This document shows positions 17,739-26,226 of a stretch of DNA of 64,000 nucleotides, piece by piece. How positions within the stretch are numbered: position 1 is the stretch's first letter; every line of letters begins with the position of its first letter. The DNA is from an uncultured bacterium (GTDB taxonomy: Bacteria; Cyanobacteriota; Vampirovibrionia; Gastranaerophilales; Gastranaerophilaceae), in the NCBI GenBank assembly GCA_949299935.1, contig CASGCE010000035.1:1-64000 (forward strand), given 5' to 3'. A program made the position numbers and the translations under genes. The notes under the pieces were generated by a model. It was not told the origin of the DNA and did not search any database. It was given only the letters and a program-made list of their open reading frames with translations.

Positions 17739-17951
17739 ATGAATGTATCTAAGGAAGAAATTTATATCCTGTACAAATATGATCCTTTTATTGGCGAAAA
17801 AAAGATTAAAGGAATTTATAAATCAAAATTAAAAGCAATGAATTTTAAACATTATCTTGAAAACAGAAACAGAATAAAACAAACAAAAAATGAAGATTAT
17901 TCAACTTATTCTATTGAACGTACAAGAATTTATATCAATCTTGAGACGTAA
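17739..17951 (+). CDS. Small orphan protein, 70 residues
   Basis: 70 residues, highly charged, with several Tyr and Lys; no signal peptide or membrane segment. It starts 6 nt after a plausible -10 box and has no ribosome binding site, which fits a leaderless message. The last bases overlap the terminator of the convergent phage-like cluster. I do not recognise a family. Codon composition is ordinary for the neighbourhood. It could be a host gene or the remnant edge of the phage-like region. Confidence 0.5.
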   Translation: MNVSKEEIYILYKYDPFIGEKKIKGIYKSKLKAMNFKHYLENRNRIKQTKNEDYSTYSIERTRIYINLET

Positions 17952-17978
17952 AAAAAGCCCCCTGCAAAAGCAGGGGGT
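17950..17978 (-). terminator. Terminator ending the phage-like cluster
   Basis: On the minus strand ACCCCCTGC/GCAGGGGGC-type stem with a TTTT loop, then seven T. It lies directly after the endolysin stop codon and closes the leftward transcription unit. Confidence 0.85.
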
Positions 17979-17993
17979 CGAAGGATTTAAAGA

Positions 17994-18413
17994 CTATGCC
18001 AAATAGTTATCAACAGCCTGATGTCTGTTGTAACCATTCTGACAAAAAGAAACATGTATCCACTTATTCGTTTTGTCGGATTCCAAAAGAAGTTGATCAA
18101 AGTTAAGCGTTGTTTTTATATAGTTAAAAACCTCGCGTAATTCCTTCTGCGGCACAACAAAATCAACAGCCTGACCAGTTAGATGTTGCGAGTTCGGTTG
18201 ACCGCCTATTTGTTTATTTAATTGATTACATCTGTATCCGCTTGTAATTACCACAGGACAACCAAAATGATTTCTTACCGGCTGTAAAATGTTTTCACAC
18301 AGCACTTTTAAGTTTGCTATAACCGAAACTGAAGGCCTGTTATCAATATTGTTTTGCTCTGCAGTAAACGAATATGTAAGCTCGTTTATCGTAAAATTTT
18401 CAGTAAGTTTCAT
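17994..18413 (-). CDS. Endolysin, peptidase M15A family
   Basis: 139 residues, a single-domain M15A metallopeptidase. The zinc-site motifs are visible: SGYRCNQLNKQIGG, SQHLTGQAVDF (His and Asp ligands) and WIHVSF (last His). M15A enzymes of phages are L,D- or D,D-endopeptidases that cut peptidoglycan cross-bridges. There is no signal peptide, so release would depend on a holin. AAAGGCGG precedes the ATG, and the start overlaps the end of the preceding TM protein gene by 14 nt. It is the last gene of the cluster. Confidence 0.9.
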   Translation of the reverse strand: MKLTENFTINELTYSFTAEQNNIDNRPSVSVIANLKVLCENILQPVRNHFGCPVVITSGYRCNQLNKQIGGQPNSQHLTGQAVDFVVPQKELREVFNYIKTTLNFDQLLLESDKTNKWIHVSFCQNGYNRHQAVDNYLA

Positions 18414-18813
18414 TTTGCACCGCCTTTGCTTTTAATGCCGCAACCTCCAGCTTTATTTGCATTTGCTCTTGACTGATTCTTTGTGTTTTGTCCATTATAT
18501 CGGCAATTGTGTCGCTTGTGACAGAAAGCGTGTGAATTCCCATACCCAAACTCACAAGACCCGTTACAAGCAAACCACCGAAAATACTTAAAAATGTGTT
18601 ATAAAATCGTCTTGTATTCTGTTGAGATTCGTAAAGACTGTTTACTTTATCAACAAATGATATGTGTCCATCGGATTGGTTTATACCTCCAAAGAAAAAA
18701 CAATGCATGTCACGACAATTTCTGGTTAAATCATCGAATTCCTTTTTAAAACTTTCCAATTCACTTTTTAACATCAGATGATGTTCATAACATTTATACG
18801 GTTGCTCAACCAT
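18400..18813 (-). CDS. Phage membrane protein, possible lysis accessory
   Basis: 137 residues with a single strong membrane span around 72-95 (IFGGLLVTGLVSLGMGIHT). A charged coiled-coil-like segment flanks it on each side. Its place directly before the endolysin, with overlapping frames, suggests a holin- or XhlA-like lysis protein. The two Cys near residues 33 and 38 are unexplained. I see no family signature strong enough for a firm name. Confidence 0.6.
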   Translation of the reverse strand: MVEQPYKCYEHHLMLKSELESFKKEFDDLTRNCRDMHCFFFGGINQSDGHISFVDKVNSLYESQQNTRRFYNTFLSIFGGLLVTGLVSLGMGIHTLSVTSDTIADIMDKTQRISQEQMQIKLEVAALKAKAVQNETY

Positions 18814-18815
18814 TT

Positions 18816-19058
18816 TTAATCTTTCCTGTCAAATTTTTTCCTTAATTTGTTGTACATTTCCGTGTGATCGGCCATAAAAAACTCTTTGTAATTATCGGTT
18901 ATCGTAAAGATTTGTTCAGCAATATCAGTAGCCGCTTTAAGCCGATTTTTATCTTTTATAATTTGCGTTTCGCACTGTTCCTTTTTAGCAGTTGTAAAAT
19001 AGTTCAAAAAACTCGTGAAAACCTCGCCAAATGATTTTATTAAACCGATTATATCCAT
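18816..19058 (-). CDS. Small phage-cluster protein of unknown function
   Basis: 80 residues, amphipathic helix at the start (DIIGLIKSFGEVFTSFLNYF) and a charged end. GAGGCGTA precedes the ATG. It starts at the base where the preceding gene ends and is separated by 2 nt from the next, so it belongs to the lysis-end operon. It could be a small lysis or membrane-binding protein. Function not assigned. Confidence 0.55.
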   Translation of the reverse strand: MDIIGLIKSFGEVFTSFLNYFTTAKKEQCETQIIKDKNRLKAATDIAEQIFTITDNYKEFFMADHTEMYNKLRKKFDRKD

Positions 19059-19282
19059 TACGCCTCGGTCCCGTCAATTTTCGCCACTTGTTTAGCTAAA
19101 AAATCTTCCAATAACCCAAAACACGGATTTATTATGCTCAAAAATAAATCGTCAATTTTATTTTCTGATTTTTCAATCGCTGTGTTGACAATATCCTTTA
19201 CAAACGCTACTACTGCAGGAGTTAATATTTCACAATTCCTTTCGCAGCATTCTAACAAAGCTATTTTCATTTCATCGTTCAT
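19058..19282 (-). CDS. Small phage-cluster protein of unknown function
   Basis: 74 residues, acidic and helical, with Cys12, Cys13 and Cys17 clustered in the first 17 residues. A TGAGG site precedes the start. It is tightly packed between the fibre-accessory gene and the next small gene. No domain recognised. Confidence 0.55.
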   Translation of the reverse strand: MNDEMKIALLECCERNCEILTPAVVAFVKDIVNTAIEKSENKIDDLFLSIINPCFGLLEDFLAKQVAKIDGTEA

Positions 19283-19284
19283 TC

Positions 19285-19821
19285 TTAAACCTCACTTTCT
19301 TCATCACTGATATCATCGTTTTCCATAACTGTTTTAACACTTGAATCCGCAACAGCTTTAGGATTTAAAACAGCTGGCTCAACAGAAGGAAATGTTTTAT
19401 TTTCAAATAAATAATCCATTTCCTCCGTCGTGTAACCCAATGCCAGACCTAGCGTATTTACTACAGCATCACCGCGATAATACGAGCTTGCATAATCAAA
19501 TTTGATTAACGCCGGAATGTTATCTGCAAGCATTTGTTTTATATCTTCAGGTTTTATTCCTTTGTCCTCGTACAAAGCTAAAAGTACATCCGCTTTTGTT
19601 AAATTTAACATGTCCAGACGGGCGCGCTCTTTTTGCGCCTGTTCTTGTTCATATGCTTCGGTATTATCAACAACCTCATCATCTTCCAAAACTTCCCAAG
19701 CTCCAAGTGCATATAACGCCGTTTCGGTTTCTTGTATATTTAGCCCCTGCTGATGGTTGTATTCAACTATAAAATCAGCCCTTTGTTTATCGGTATACGG
19801 TTTTTCCAATTTATAACTCAT
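19285..19821 (-). CDS. Putative tail-fibre accessory protein
   Basis: 178 residues, acidic. The N-terminus (EKPYTDKQRADFIVEYNHQQ) resembles the opening of XkdW- or fibre-chaperone-like proteins that follow tail-fibre genes. AAGGAGG lies 7 nt before the ATG. It follows the collar fibre gene by 12 nt. A chaperone or a structural role is inferred from position alone; no catalytic motif is visible. Confidence 0.5.
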   Translation of the reverse strand: MSYKLEKPYTDKQRADFIVEYNHQQGLNIQETETALYALGAWEVLEDDEVVDNTEAYEQEQAQKERARLDMLNLTKADVLLALYEDKGIKPEDIKQMLADNIPALIKFDYASSYYRGDAVVNTLGLALGYTTEEMDYLFENKTFPSVEPAVLNPKAVADSSVKTVMENDDISDEESEV

Positions 19822-19833
19822 TTTATTACCTCC

Positions 19834-21984
19834 TTATGATATATAACCTCTTGCCTGCCAATAAAACCCGCTTTTATTTATTGAACCGTAGACTTCACAG
19901 CCGCTTGTAGAAGTTTTATTAAACGCTAAATTGGCAGTATTATCCTTGTTATAAGAAGCGTTAATCATCGCCCCTGACATTATATAATTCAAATTACTAA
20001 ATGATTTGATAAAAGATAGTGTATAAGAAGTATTCGTTGTAGTAACTTGCCCCCATTGCTCACAATATCCGTTAGAATAAACAAGATACCCGCTGGTTTC
20101 ATTTACATAAGTTTCGGTTATGTAGGGCTTTGTATCATTTGAATGGTCGGTATTAAGTTTACCTTGTAAACCTGTAGCCCATTGGCTCCAATCCATTGCT
20201 GATTGACTGATAGCACCTGTTGCTACCACTACGAAATATCTCAGTGCAACTGCTTCCGGTTGTACAGTGTCGGAATTGCCATAGGTTGAATTTGAAAGGG
20301 ACGCATCAAAAGAAACATAACAATCACCTGAACCGCTTGATCCCCCAGCTCTTTGCGTTGTATCTTTTATGGAAAATGCTCCCGAAGTATAAAATGTACT
20401 ACCTTCCAGCCCTCCATGCGAGCCTTCAATATTCGGCAACCCTGCATTGTAGCTTTTACCCAATTCATCATCAGACATTGCCTGTTGAATAATTGTACCG
20501 TCAGGGATTGTCGGGACTTTGAATTTTTGATTAGTTGTATCAAGACCAAACTTAGCACATTTGCCGTAAGCAGTTATATCACTTTGATATTCAGTATAAG
20601 TGCAGGTGTTTAGCTTCCCATCTACAAGCCAATTTGTGTATAGCGAGGAGAATTGTGATGATGTATATTCCGAACCGTCACAGGGCAAAGAATTTTCAGG
20701 TACAAAATCGGCCGCACAGGTGTGGGCAAATATCGTACCGACAGGCATTGCCCCTTTTCTGCTATTTTCAATCATCCCGTAAATGTCCGCCATCGGAAGC
20801 GTGAAATTCTGATTTTCTTCATCAATCGTATAATAAAGGGCTTCGCCGGTTTGTTCGTATAAATCTTGAACTCTGTCACGATAAGCCGCATCTGCTATCT
20901 TTGAACCTGTCTTACTCAATGTATAAGGGATTTCAACTTCTTCCCCATCTATGATATATGTGTCAGTGCCTGTTTCATTACCGTTAAATACAGGCACTCC
21001 GTCTGACCAAATTGCAACAGATTTTAGGTCGATTGAGCCATAATTAGTAGTATTTGCCGACAAACCTAAAAATCCTATATTAAAATTATTAGTAAATATT
21101 ATATCCGATGTATTAAATTCCTGAGCACCAATTAAATCATCGTTTACATATAAACTAAATTTTCCTTGAATATTATCAACCTTATTCCATACGACTTTTG
21201 CCGTATTAATACTGTTAGTATTTACAGCACCCGTTGTAATTGTTGTACCGTTAACATTCAATATAACACTTGTGCCAGTTGTATTTACATACAAATAAAT
21301 TCTTTTGCTTAGGTCATCAGTACAAATTGCAAACAAACATTGGTAACGGTCATCAGTGGTGTTTTGTACGGGAGTAAATTTCATTGAAATTATCAATGAA
21401 TCTTGTGGTGCAGAGGCAAGATTAGCTATTGTTAAGTAATTTGCTGCACTAAATCCACTTGCGACTCCGTCATCAGAAATAGTCGGAGTTCCGACGAGCT
21501 CAAATTTTGATAAGTTAAACGTTGAATGCGCACGCTCTAATATTGTCGAATATACATCGGCATCATTTGAAATATTACCTGTTGTTAGGGCCTTTGATTG
21601 GTTGATTTTATCCATGGATAAAGACGATATTTCTTGCCATTTGGAAGTATTAGATAAAGAATTGCCGGTATTATTATTAACGAGTGATAAAAATATCGAT
21701 ACTTTGCCGTTGTCCTCTATATTAAATACAATGGATTTATCATTGTATGTTTCATTTTCATCATAAAGAACAGCCCCTTTATACAAGTCGGATACCCCGG
21801 CAATTGAGTAATTTAACCCCTTATACGTATCATCTATAAATTTATTCAAATTATCTCCGGCAAGTACATCCGGATCTACAGGGTCAAATCCTTGTTCAAT
21901 TTGCTCTTGTAAAAAATCTGTCTTAGTTCCGTTAATAGCAAATCCCGAAGGTATCGTAATATTTGGTTTAATTGGTTTTGACAT
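19834..21984 (-). CDS. Tail fibre with LamG-like and phage collar domains
   Basis: 716 residues from the ATG at 21984, behind AAAGGAG. Residues 1-110 look like a baseplate-attachment region. About 150-340 has the pattern of a LamG/concanavalin A-like sandwich (FSLYVNDDLIGAQEF, VAIWSDGVPVFNGN). A phage tail collar domain spans about 410-500, with PVGTIFAHTCA, LPCDGSEYTSSQFSSLY and FKVPTIPDGT. The C-terminus (about 630-716) contains GYLVYSNGYCEQWGQVT, typical of short tail-fibre tips. It should bind a host surface glycan or protein. A carbohydrate-binding domain in front of the collar suggests recognition of polysaccharide. Confidence 0.85.
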   Translation of the reverse strand: MSKPIKPNITIPSGFAINGTKTDFLQEQIEQGFDPVDPDVLAGDNLNKFIDDTYKGLNYSIAGVSDLYKGAVLYDENETYNDKSIVFNIEDNGKVSIFLSLVNNNTGNSLSNTSKWQEISSLSMDKINQSKALTTGNISNDADVYSTILERAHSTFNLSKFELVGTPTISDDGVASGFSAANYLTIANLASAPQDSLIISMKFTPVQNTTDDRYQCLFAICTDDLSKRIYLYVNTTGTSVILNVNGTTITTGAVNTNSINTAKVVWNKVDNIQGKFSLYVNDDLIGAQEFNTSDIIFTNNFNIGFLGLSANTTNYGSIDLKSVAIWSDGVPVFNGNETGTDTYIIDGEEVEIPYTLSKTGSKIADAAYRDRVQDLYEQTGEALYYTIDEENQNFTLPMADIYGMIENSRKGAMPVGTIFAHTCAADFVPENSLPCDGSEYTSSQFSSLYTNWLVDGKLNTCTYTEYQSDITAYGKCAKFGLDTTNQKFKVPTIPDGTIIQQAMSDDELGKSYNAGLPNIEGSHGGLEGSTFYTSGAFSIKDTTQRAGGSSGSGDCYVSFDASLSNSTYGNSDTVQPEAVALRYFVVVATGAISQSAMDWSQWATGLQGKLNTDHSNDTKPYITETYVNETSGYLVYSNGYCEQWGQVTTTNTSYTLSFIKSFSNLNYIMSGAMINASYNKDNTANLAFNKTSTSGCEVYGSINKSGFYWQARGYIS

Positions 21985-22088
21985 CTTTTCTCCTTTCACT
22001 TAATAATATAAATTTGTTATAAATTTCTTTATCAGGCGCGCAAAATTTTTATTACTAATTAAAAATTATTCGTACGAAGTTTAGAAAA

Positions 22089-22472
22089 TTATCTGCCGTT
22101 ACGCTTTGCTGCTATCCAAGTAACAATTCGTTCATCACTGTCCTTTTTCTTAACGGTTGCTTGTATTATGCAGTTGGTAAATATATCTGTGGACCCGTTA
22201 TTCAAATCTCTTATGATTAGAGTATTTTCATAATTATAGAGATTATCCTGTTCTAATATAGGGTAAGAAAGACTGAGCGGATTAAAAGTAGCCGTTATCT
22301 GCCAACCTCTTTTTGGGTTCGGCACGATAAAACACTCACCGAACATGCCATATACAATATTGCCGCTGGACATATTTTCACCCGCTTGGTTTATTTCAGC
22401 TTTTAAACTGCCAAATCCTGTTAAGGTTAGCCCGCGCCATACTAATTCTACATTTTTTATATCATAAACCAT
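22089..22472 (-). CDS. Second tail-tube-like protein (paralog of 26227-26607)
   Basis: 127 residues and clearly related to the tube protein at 26227-26607. Shared segments in the same order are VWRG[LI]TLTG, the WQIT strand, [ED]NTL[IV]IRDLN and RIVTWIAAKRNG. AGAGGATAATT precedes the ATG. It lies between the wedge gene and the fibre gene rather than beside the sheath. A role as tube initiator, plug adaptor or baseplate tube ring is inferred. Alternatively it is a minor tube subunit. Confidence 0.7.
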   Translation of the reverse strand: MVYDIKNVELVWRGLTLTGFGSLKAEINQAGENMSSGNIVYGMFGECFIVPNPKRGWQITATFNPLSLSYPILEQDNLYNYENTLIIRDLNNGSTDIFTNCIIQATVKKKDSDERIVTWIAAKRNGR

Positions 22473-22474
22473 AA

Positions 22475-22819
22475 TTATCCTCTGTTTATCGTCGTTTGAA
22501 TATCAACTTTTCCGTAAACTGTCTTGATACTGGCAGTAACGTTTATTACCAAATTTGTTTTATCATATTCGATGGCAAAATTATTTACTGATAAAACACC
22601 GACAACCCCGCAAATCTGTTTTTTAATGTCATATTCGAGAAATTCTTCGTGTCTCAGTCCGTAAACGTAATCAATTCCGACTGTGTAATCCAATGCCCAG
22701 TCGCCGTAAAATGTATTAAGGGCGATAATTATTTGCTGTTTAATTTCATCAACACCGCTTACCAGTTGAAAATCTCCGTTCTTTAAAGGCAAGCTGTTTT
22801 CTTGCATAAGAATGTCCAT
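22475..22819 (-). CDS. Baseplate wedge protein, GPW/gp25 family
   Basis: 114 residues. The gp25-like plan is plain: LKNGDFQLVSGVDEIKQQI, the LNTFYGDWALDYTVGIDY core (gp25-type EPR-region equivalent), and an IKTVYGKVDI beta strand. AAGGAGC precedes the ATG. In T4, gp25 joins the sheath to the baseplate wedge. It sits directly after the spike gene, as in P2-like V-W order. Confidence 0.85.
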   Translation of the reverse strand: MDILMQENSLPLKNGDFQLVSGVDEIKQQIIIALNTFYGDWALDYTVGIDYVYGLRHEEFLEYDIKKQICGVVGVLSVNNFAIEYDKTNLVINVTASIKTVYGKVDIQTTINRG

Positions 22820-22832
22820 ATTTGCTCCTTAT

Positions 22833-23396
22833 CTATATTACACCGCCGGTCGGACTACCGTTATTTCCGTTCGAATGAGTATGCTCCAGAAATTTTTTCC
22901 CGTCGATAACCGTTTCTGTGCCTAAATTAACCGTACTTGCGGATATGTTTACGGTAGCACTATTTATGGTTATATTTTCTCCGGTTATATTTACAACTGC
23001 GCCTTGCTTTGTGCCTATTACAATATCGCCAGTCGGAAATACATATTGAGATTTTCCCGGGTAAAAACCTAATGAAAACAAATTATCATTTATATCGTGA
23101 CATCTTTTTTCAGGATACTTCTGACAGGTGCCGTTAAGATAATCCTCAACATCATTATCGAAAAACCTTACAGTTCCGCAATCGCCTTTACTTAGTCCTA
23201 AAAAAACATATGCCTTTTGGGTTTGCAGATGTTTAACAGGTACATTACACAAATAATCCGCGATACCGTTGTCGTAGTATTCCACATCTACCGAATATTG
23301 GGAATTAACCTTTATAATTTTGCACGGTTTTTCAACCAACATTGCAGATGAAAATCCATTTAAGATATCATCTAAACTTTCATCAAATGTCCTCAT
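22833..23396 (-). CDS. Baseplate central spike, P2 gpV-like
   Basis: 187 residues. An OB-fold-like N-terminus (CKIIKVNSQYSVDVEYYDNG) is followed by a beta-helix of alternating residues (GAVVNITGENITINS, ATVNISASTVNLGT). It ends in FLEHTHSNGNNG, a His-x-His motif. P2 gpV and phi92 gp138 use such a His pair to bind iron at the spike tip. It is the membrane-piercing device of the contractile tail. The start overlaps the spacer of the hub gene by only 2 nt. Confidence 0.85.
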   Translation of the reverse strand: MRTFDESLDDILNGFSSAMLVEKPCKIIKVNSQYSVDVEYYDNGIADYLCNVPVKHLQTQKAYVFLGLSKGDCGTVRFFDNDVEDYLNGTCQKYPEKRCHDINDNLFSLGFYPGKSQYVFPTGDIVIGTKQGAVVNITGENITINSATVNISASTVNLGTETVIDGKKFLEHTHSNGNNGSPTGGVI

Positions 23397-23398
23397 TT

Positions 23399-24211
23399 TT
23401 ACACCACAATCTCTGTTATTATCGCTTTTCCATAATTATTTCCGAATGAATGAACTCTGTTGACCAGACATAATCCGGAAAATTCCGTAAAATTACATTT
23501 TACGGTACTGTTAGGGTTAATCTGCGGAATAAATCCGGTTGTAATTAACATTTCATTTGTGCCAAGACGAGTAGGACGCTTTGCATTTTGGATATTCAGT
23601 TCAACAGCGGTTTCCTCCACCGGCTCATCTTGTACTGACGCTATATGCGCAATCTCATTTTGAACACTGAATTTTAAATTTAAAGTTGTGCAAATCTTCT
23701 GCAATATCGTATGCGCAAGTCCAACAGCCTTGTAATTCTCGTAAGTTCTCTCCGGCAAGTTGTCGTTAAACGTTCTTATATCAAGATTCATAGCTTTTAT
23801 GCAATCTTTGATAATCACTGTAGAGGTAACTCTACCACGGTAATTTTTGTTTATATAAGCGTTTGTATAACTTTGTTTGCCATCTATGAGTTCCATGTAA
23901 ACCGCAGCATCAGCAGACTTGAAAGCATTTTTTTTATAAACTTTATTAATGTTGCCTCTAAAAACCAATACCGGTTCTTCTTCTCCATATCCTGTATATA
24001 TGCAAATCTTTTGGTCTTTCTCAACAAGATTTTGGTAATTCGTATCATCCAAATTCCAAATTGTAATAACCGCTTTATTATTGGCGGACTTGTTTGTTTT
24101 TGTTATATCAAAATCCGTATCAAAATCAGCAATTTGGATAATATCGTCCGTTTCAGGTTCAGTTTTTATAATAAGATTGAATTTTAAAGATTTTTTATTC
24201 ATCATATTCAT
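23399..24211 (-). CDS. Baseplate hub protein
   Basis: 270 residues. Strand-rich N-terminal half with FDITKTNKSANNKAVITIWN, then VFRGNINKVYKK. This is the tail hub pattern seen in XkdQ, gpD and gp27-like proteins, which form a trimer on which the spike sits. The C-terminal half has a small middle domain (TYENYKAVGLAHTILQKICT). It overlaps the plug gene end by 17 nt and the spike gene follows. A hub role is inferred from order and fold-like pattern. Confidence 0.7.
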   Translation of the reverse strand: MNMMNKKSLKFNLIIKTEPETDDIIQIADFDTDFDITKTNKSANNKAVITIWNLDDTNYQNLVEKDQKICIYTGYGEEEPVLVFRGNINKVYKKNAFKSADAAVYMELIDGKQSYTNAYINKNYRGRVTSTVIIKDCIKAMNLDIRTFNDNLPERTYENYKAVGLAHTILQKICTTLNLKFSVQNEIAHIASVQDEPVEETAVELNIQNAKRPTRLGTNEMLITTGFIPQINPNSTVKCNFTEFSGLCLVNRVHSFGNNYGKAIITEIVV

Positions 24212-24527
24212 CTTCCGAGTACAAAAGGTAATAGTCCGTGTGAAAATTATCTTGCAAAGGTTCAGTAGTTAAGCCGTATTTATTTATCAGAAAAAGTGAG
24301 CCCGATATTATATCACTATCTTTTAAACGTTTAATAATATTAGTCAACGAAGTGAGAGCTCTGCCCTTCACAAGAAAATTATTTACATTATTTTTTATAA
24401 GATATATGTCAATAACACAAAATGTACCGCACCACTGAAAACGAAACATATACTCTTTTCCGTTAATACTATAAGATAAACTGGTTTTAGGCTTTGTTGA
24501 AAGATCAGGTAAAGTAAGTTTTTTCAT
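24195..24527 (-). CDS. Baseplate plug-like protein
   Basis: 110 residues. The pattern of SLSYSINGKEYMFRFQW, then a Leu/Val-rich strand (FLVKGRALTSLTNI), then SGSLFLINKYG and a final YYLLYSEDE, fits the phage baseplate plug family (DUF6983-type) often found next to the tape measure and hub. The plug closes the tube at the baseplate. Family recognition is by eye. Confidence 0.6.
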   Translation of the reverse strand: MKKLTLPDLSTKPKTSLSYSINGKEYMFRFQWCGTFCVIDIYLIKNNVNNFLVKGRALTSLTNIIKRLKDSDIISGSLFLINKYGLTTEPLQDNFHTDYYLLYSEDEYDE

Positions 24528-24530
24528 AAT

Positions 24531-25514
24531 TTACACCGCCTTTGTATATCCGCGTTTCAATATAAAATCATCAAGTGCATCAGTTAAAGCAGTTCGAACA
24601 GCCTCACCTATCTCGTGAGGATTATCGTATGCTGTATTAACCTGGATTGCACCCCGCTCAAGGTTAACACTCAAGCCATCAGAATTATTTATTTTCATTT
24701 GGCTGTCAGATATTGAATTAAACTGTTCCTGACGAGTTAAAATATTTTCCGTTGCAGGCAAAAAGTCTTTATTCACCAATGATATATTTTCCGCACCAAA
24801 AACTTTTTGTAACGGAATTAATGGTTGTAAGTCATTGATTGAATAACCGGTATTTTTTTCATAAATGTTACTTGCAGCGGAAACATTTTTCAATTCTGAA
24901 ATCGTTTTTGCAGTATTTGAATGTACATTTGTTAAATTTTTATTGTTAACATCCGATATAATCGAGTTAGCATTTTGCCGACGGGGTAAAGGGAAGCTGT
25001 TTGAAATACTCAGTAAGCTTGAAAATAAATTCTTAGGCATCTGAATAATTTTGTTCTCAAAATTTTTATATAAATCAGAAAAAATAAGATTAAATTTTTC
25101 AGAAGGATTTTTGTAATCAAAAACTTGATTAAAATTAATCAAATTACCAAAACGAGTCAAAAGTTTGCTCATAAAAAATGAGTTTTGATTAGACCGTTCT
25201 GTAGTACCGTAAGCACTGGGCTCTATCAACTTTTTCAACTTATCTTTCTCAACATATTGAGTTGAGACGTCGTTATTATCAGGTTCAAGCAAAGTAACGG
25301 TTTTTAGTGAATTATTCAAAATATTCAAATCACCGTTAATTTTACCGAAGATTTTACGAAACAAATTTCCATCTTTCAGGTTGAACAAATTTTTTATAGA
25401 ATTTGACAAATTTTTAACAGACTTATCCGCATCAGCTTGAAGCTTTTCAAGTTTTTCAAAACCGGTTTCATCCAACTCGGACACTATTTTTACAATAAAC
25501 TTTTCAATTGCCAT
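24531..25514 (-). CDS. Short tape measure protein
   Basis: 327 residues, unusually short for a tape measure. The N-terminus has the coiled-coil-like start (LDETGFEKLEKLQADADKSV) and the C-terminus matches the tape-measure end pattern (GAIQVNTAYDNPHEIGEAVR). The middle is low in hydrophobic residues, with no transmembrane stretch and no lytic domain. It follows the chaperone pair, the classical position. By the usual relation of tail length to tape-measure length, the tail would be short. Confidence 0.7.
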   Translation of the reverse strand: MAIEKFIVKIVSELDETGFEKLEKLQADADKSVKNLSNSIKNLFNLKDGNLFRKIFGKINGDLNILNNSLKTVTLLEPDNNDVSTQYVEKDKLKKLIEPSAYGTTERSNQNSFFMSKLLTRFGNLINFNQVFDYKNPSEKFNLIFSDLYKNFENKIIQMPKNLFSSLLSISNSFPLPRRQNANSIISDVNNKNLTNVHSNTAKTISELKNVSAASNIYEKNTGYSINDLQPLIPLQKVFGAENISLVNKDFLPATENILTRQEQFNSISDSQMKINNSDGLSVNLERGAIQVNTAYDNPHEIGEAVRTALTDALDDFILKRGYTKAV

Positions 25515-25761
25515 GTTTTCGCCTCATTTCTTTAATTTGCATAGCTGTATCAATAACCTGCCTTGTAAAAAAATACCCCTCTTGAGGAGTCATATTTTTT
25601 ATTTCCGCCAATTGTGCATTAAAACCAATTTGTTTATTAAGTACAAACAGATTAATAAAATAGTTCATAACGTCAGTTTTTATTTTTGAAGTTGTCCGCT
25701 TAGGTTTTCTAACAGCATTGACAATTTGGCAGTAAGAATAGAAGCAAAATTCCGAGTCCAC
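25504..25761 (-). CDS. Downstream frame of tail-assembly chaperone (frameshift product)
   Basis: This frame is open from about 25761 and overlaps the end of the upstream chaperone frame by 82 nt. The only local start is a GTG with no binding site. It fits a -1 frameshift extension of the 25680-26156 product, as in gpG/gpGT-type pairs of other phages. The likely slip is CAA AAA TAA at the end of the upstream frame: a Lys codon can re-pair after shifting back one base, giving ...TSKIKTDVMNYF. The extension adds about 60 residues and sits directly before the tape measure. Confidence 0.6.
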   Translation of the reverse strand: MDSEFCFYSYCQIVNAVRKPKRTTSKIKTDVMNYFINLFVLNKQIGFNAQLAEIKNMTPQEGYFFTRQVIDTAMQIKEMRRKHGN

Positions 25762-26156
25762 TCTGTTGGTAACAGTGCGGACAAACTCGAAAAATTTCCC
25801 AGGTTCATCCTTATAAAATTAAAACAAACAACCCTGTAATCAGCGAACCCAACATTTTGCCAGTGTTTTTCCCATTCCAAGCTATCCGGCTTTTTACCGT
25901 CAATTCGCATATGTTCACGATTAAGCGCGAGGTTAGAAATATATTTCAAATCCTCACGATTAAAAATATCCTTACAAGATGTGTAAAGTGCCTTTAACAG
26001 CTCCCCATCAGACAAATCATTCGCCATACAAGCAATAAGGCAAGTCAAAAACGGATATACTTTTTCTTCTGCCACAAAACCGAGGGTTGTAAATTCCTCA
26101 AAATAAAGCGGTTCTGTTTCGTATTTATGACCACCCACACTGCATTCAAGTACCAT
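25680..26156 (-). CDS. Tail-assembly chaperone, upstream frame
   Basis: 158 residues between the tail-tube gene and the tape measure, the standard chaperone position. AAGGAAAAATTATT precedes the ATG. The C-terminus ends in GQLQK before TAA, where a -1 slip would continue into the 25504-25761 frame. No conserved motif is obvious beyond its acidic, helical character (LKALYTSCKDIFNREDLK), as expected for this fast-evolving class. Confidence 0.65.
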   Translation of the reverse strand: MVLECSVGGHKYETEPLYFEEFTTLGFVAEEKVYPFLTCLIACMANDLSDGELLKALYTSCKDIFNREDLKYISNLALNREHMRIDGKKPDSLEWEKHWQNVGFADYRVVCFNFIRMNLGNFSSLSALLPTEWTRNFASILTAKLSMLLENLSGQLQK

Positions 26157-26207
26157 AATAATTTTTCCTTTCTTAAATACGGAAAATTCCCACAGTCAGT
26201 CAAACAA

Positions 26208-26226
26208 TCGGGGAAAATTTCCCCGA
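26208..26226 (-). terminator. Partial terminator after the major tail-tube gene
   Basis: TCGGGGA pairs with TCCCCGA around a short loop, directly after the tail-tube stop. The trailing T-run is weak, so attenuation of downstream genes, not full termination, is likely. Confidence 0.5.
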
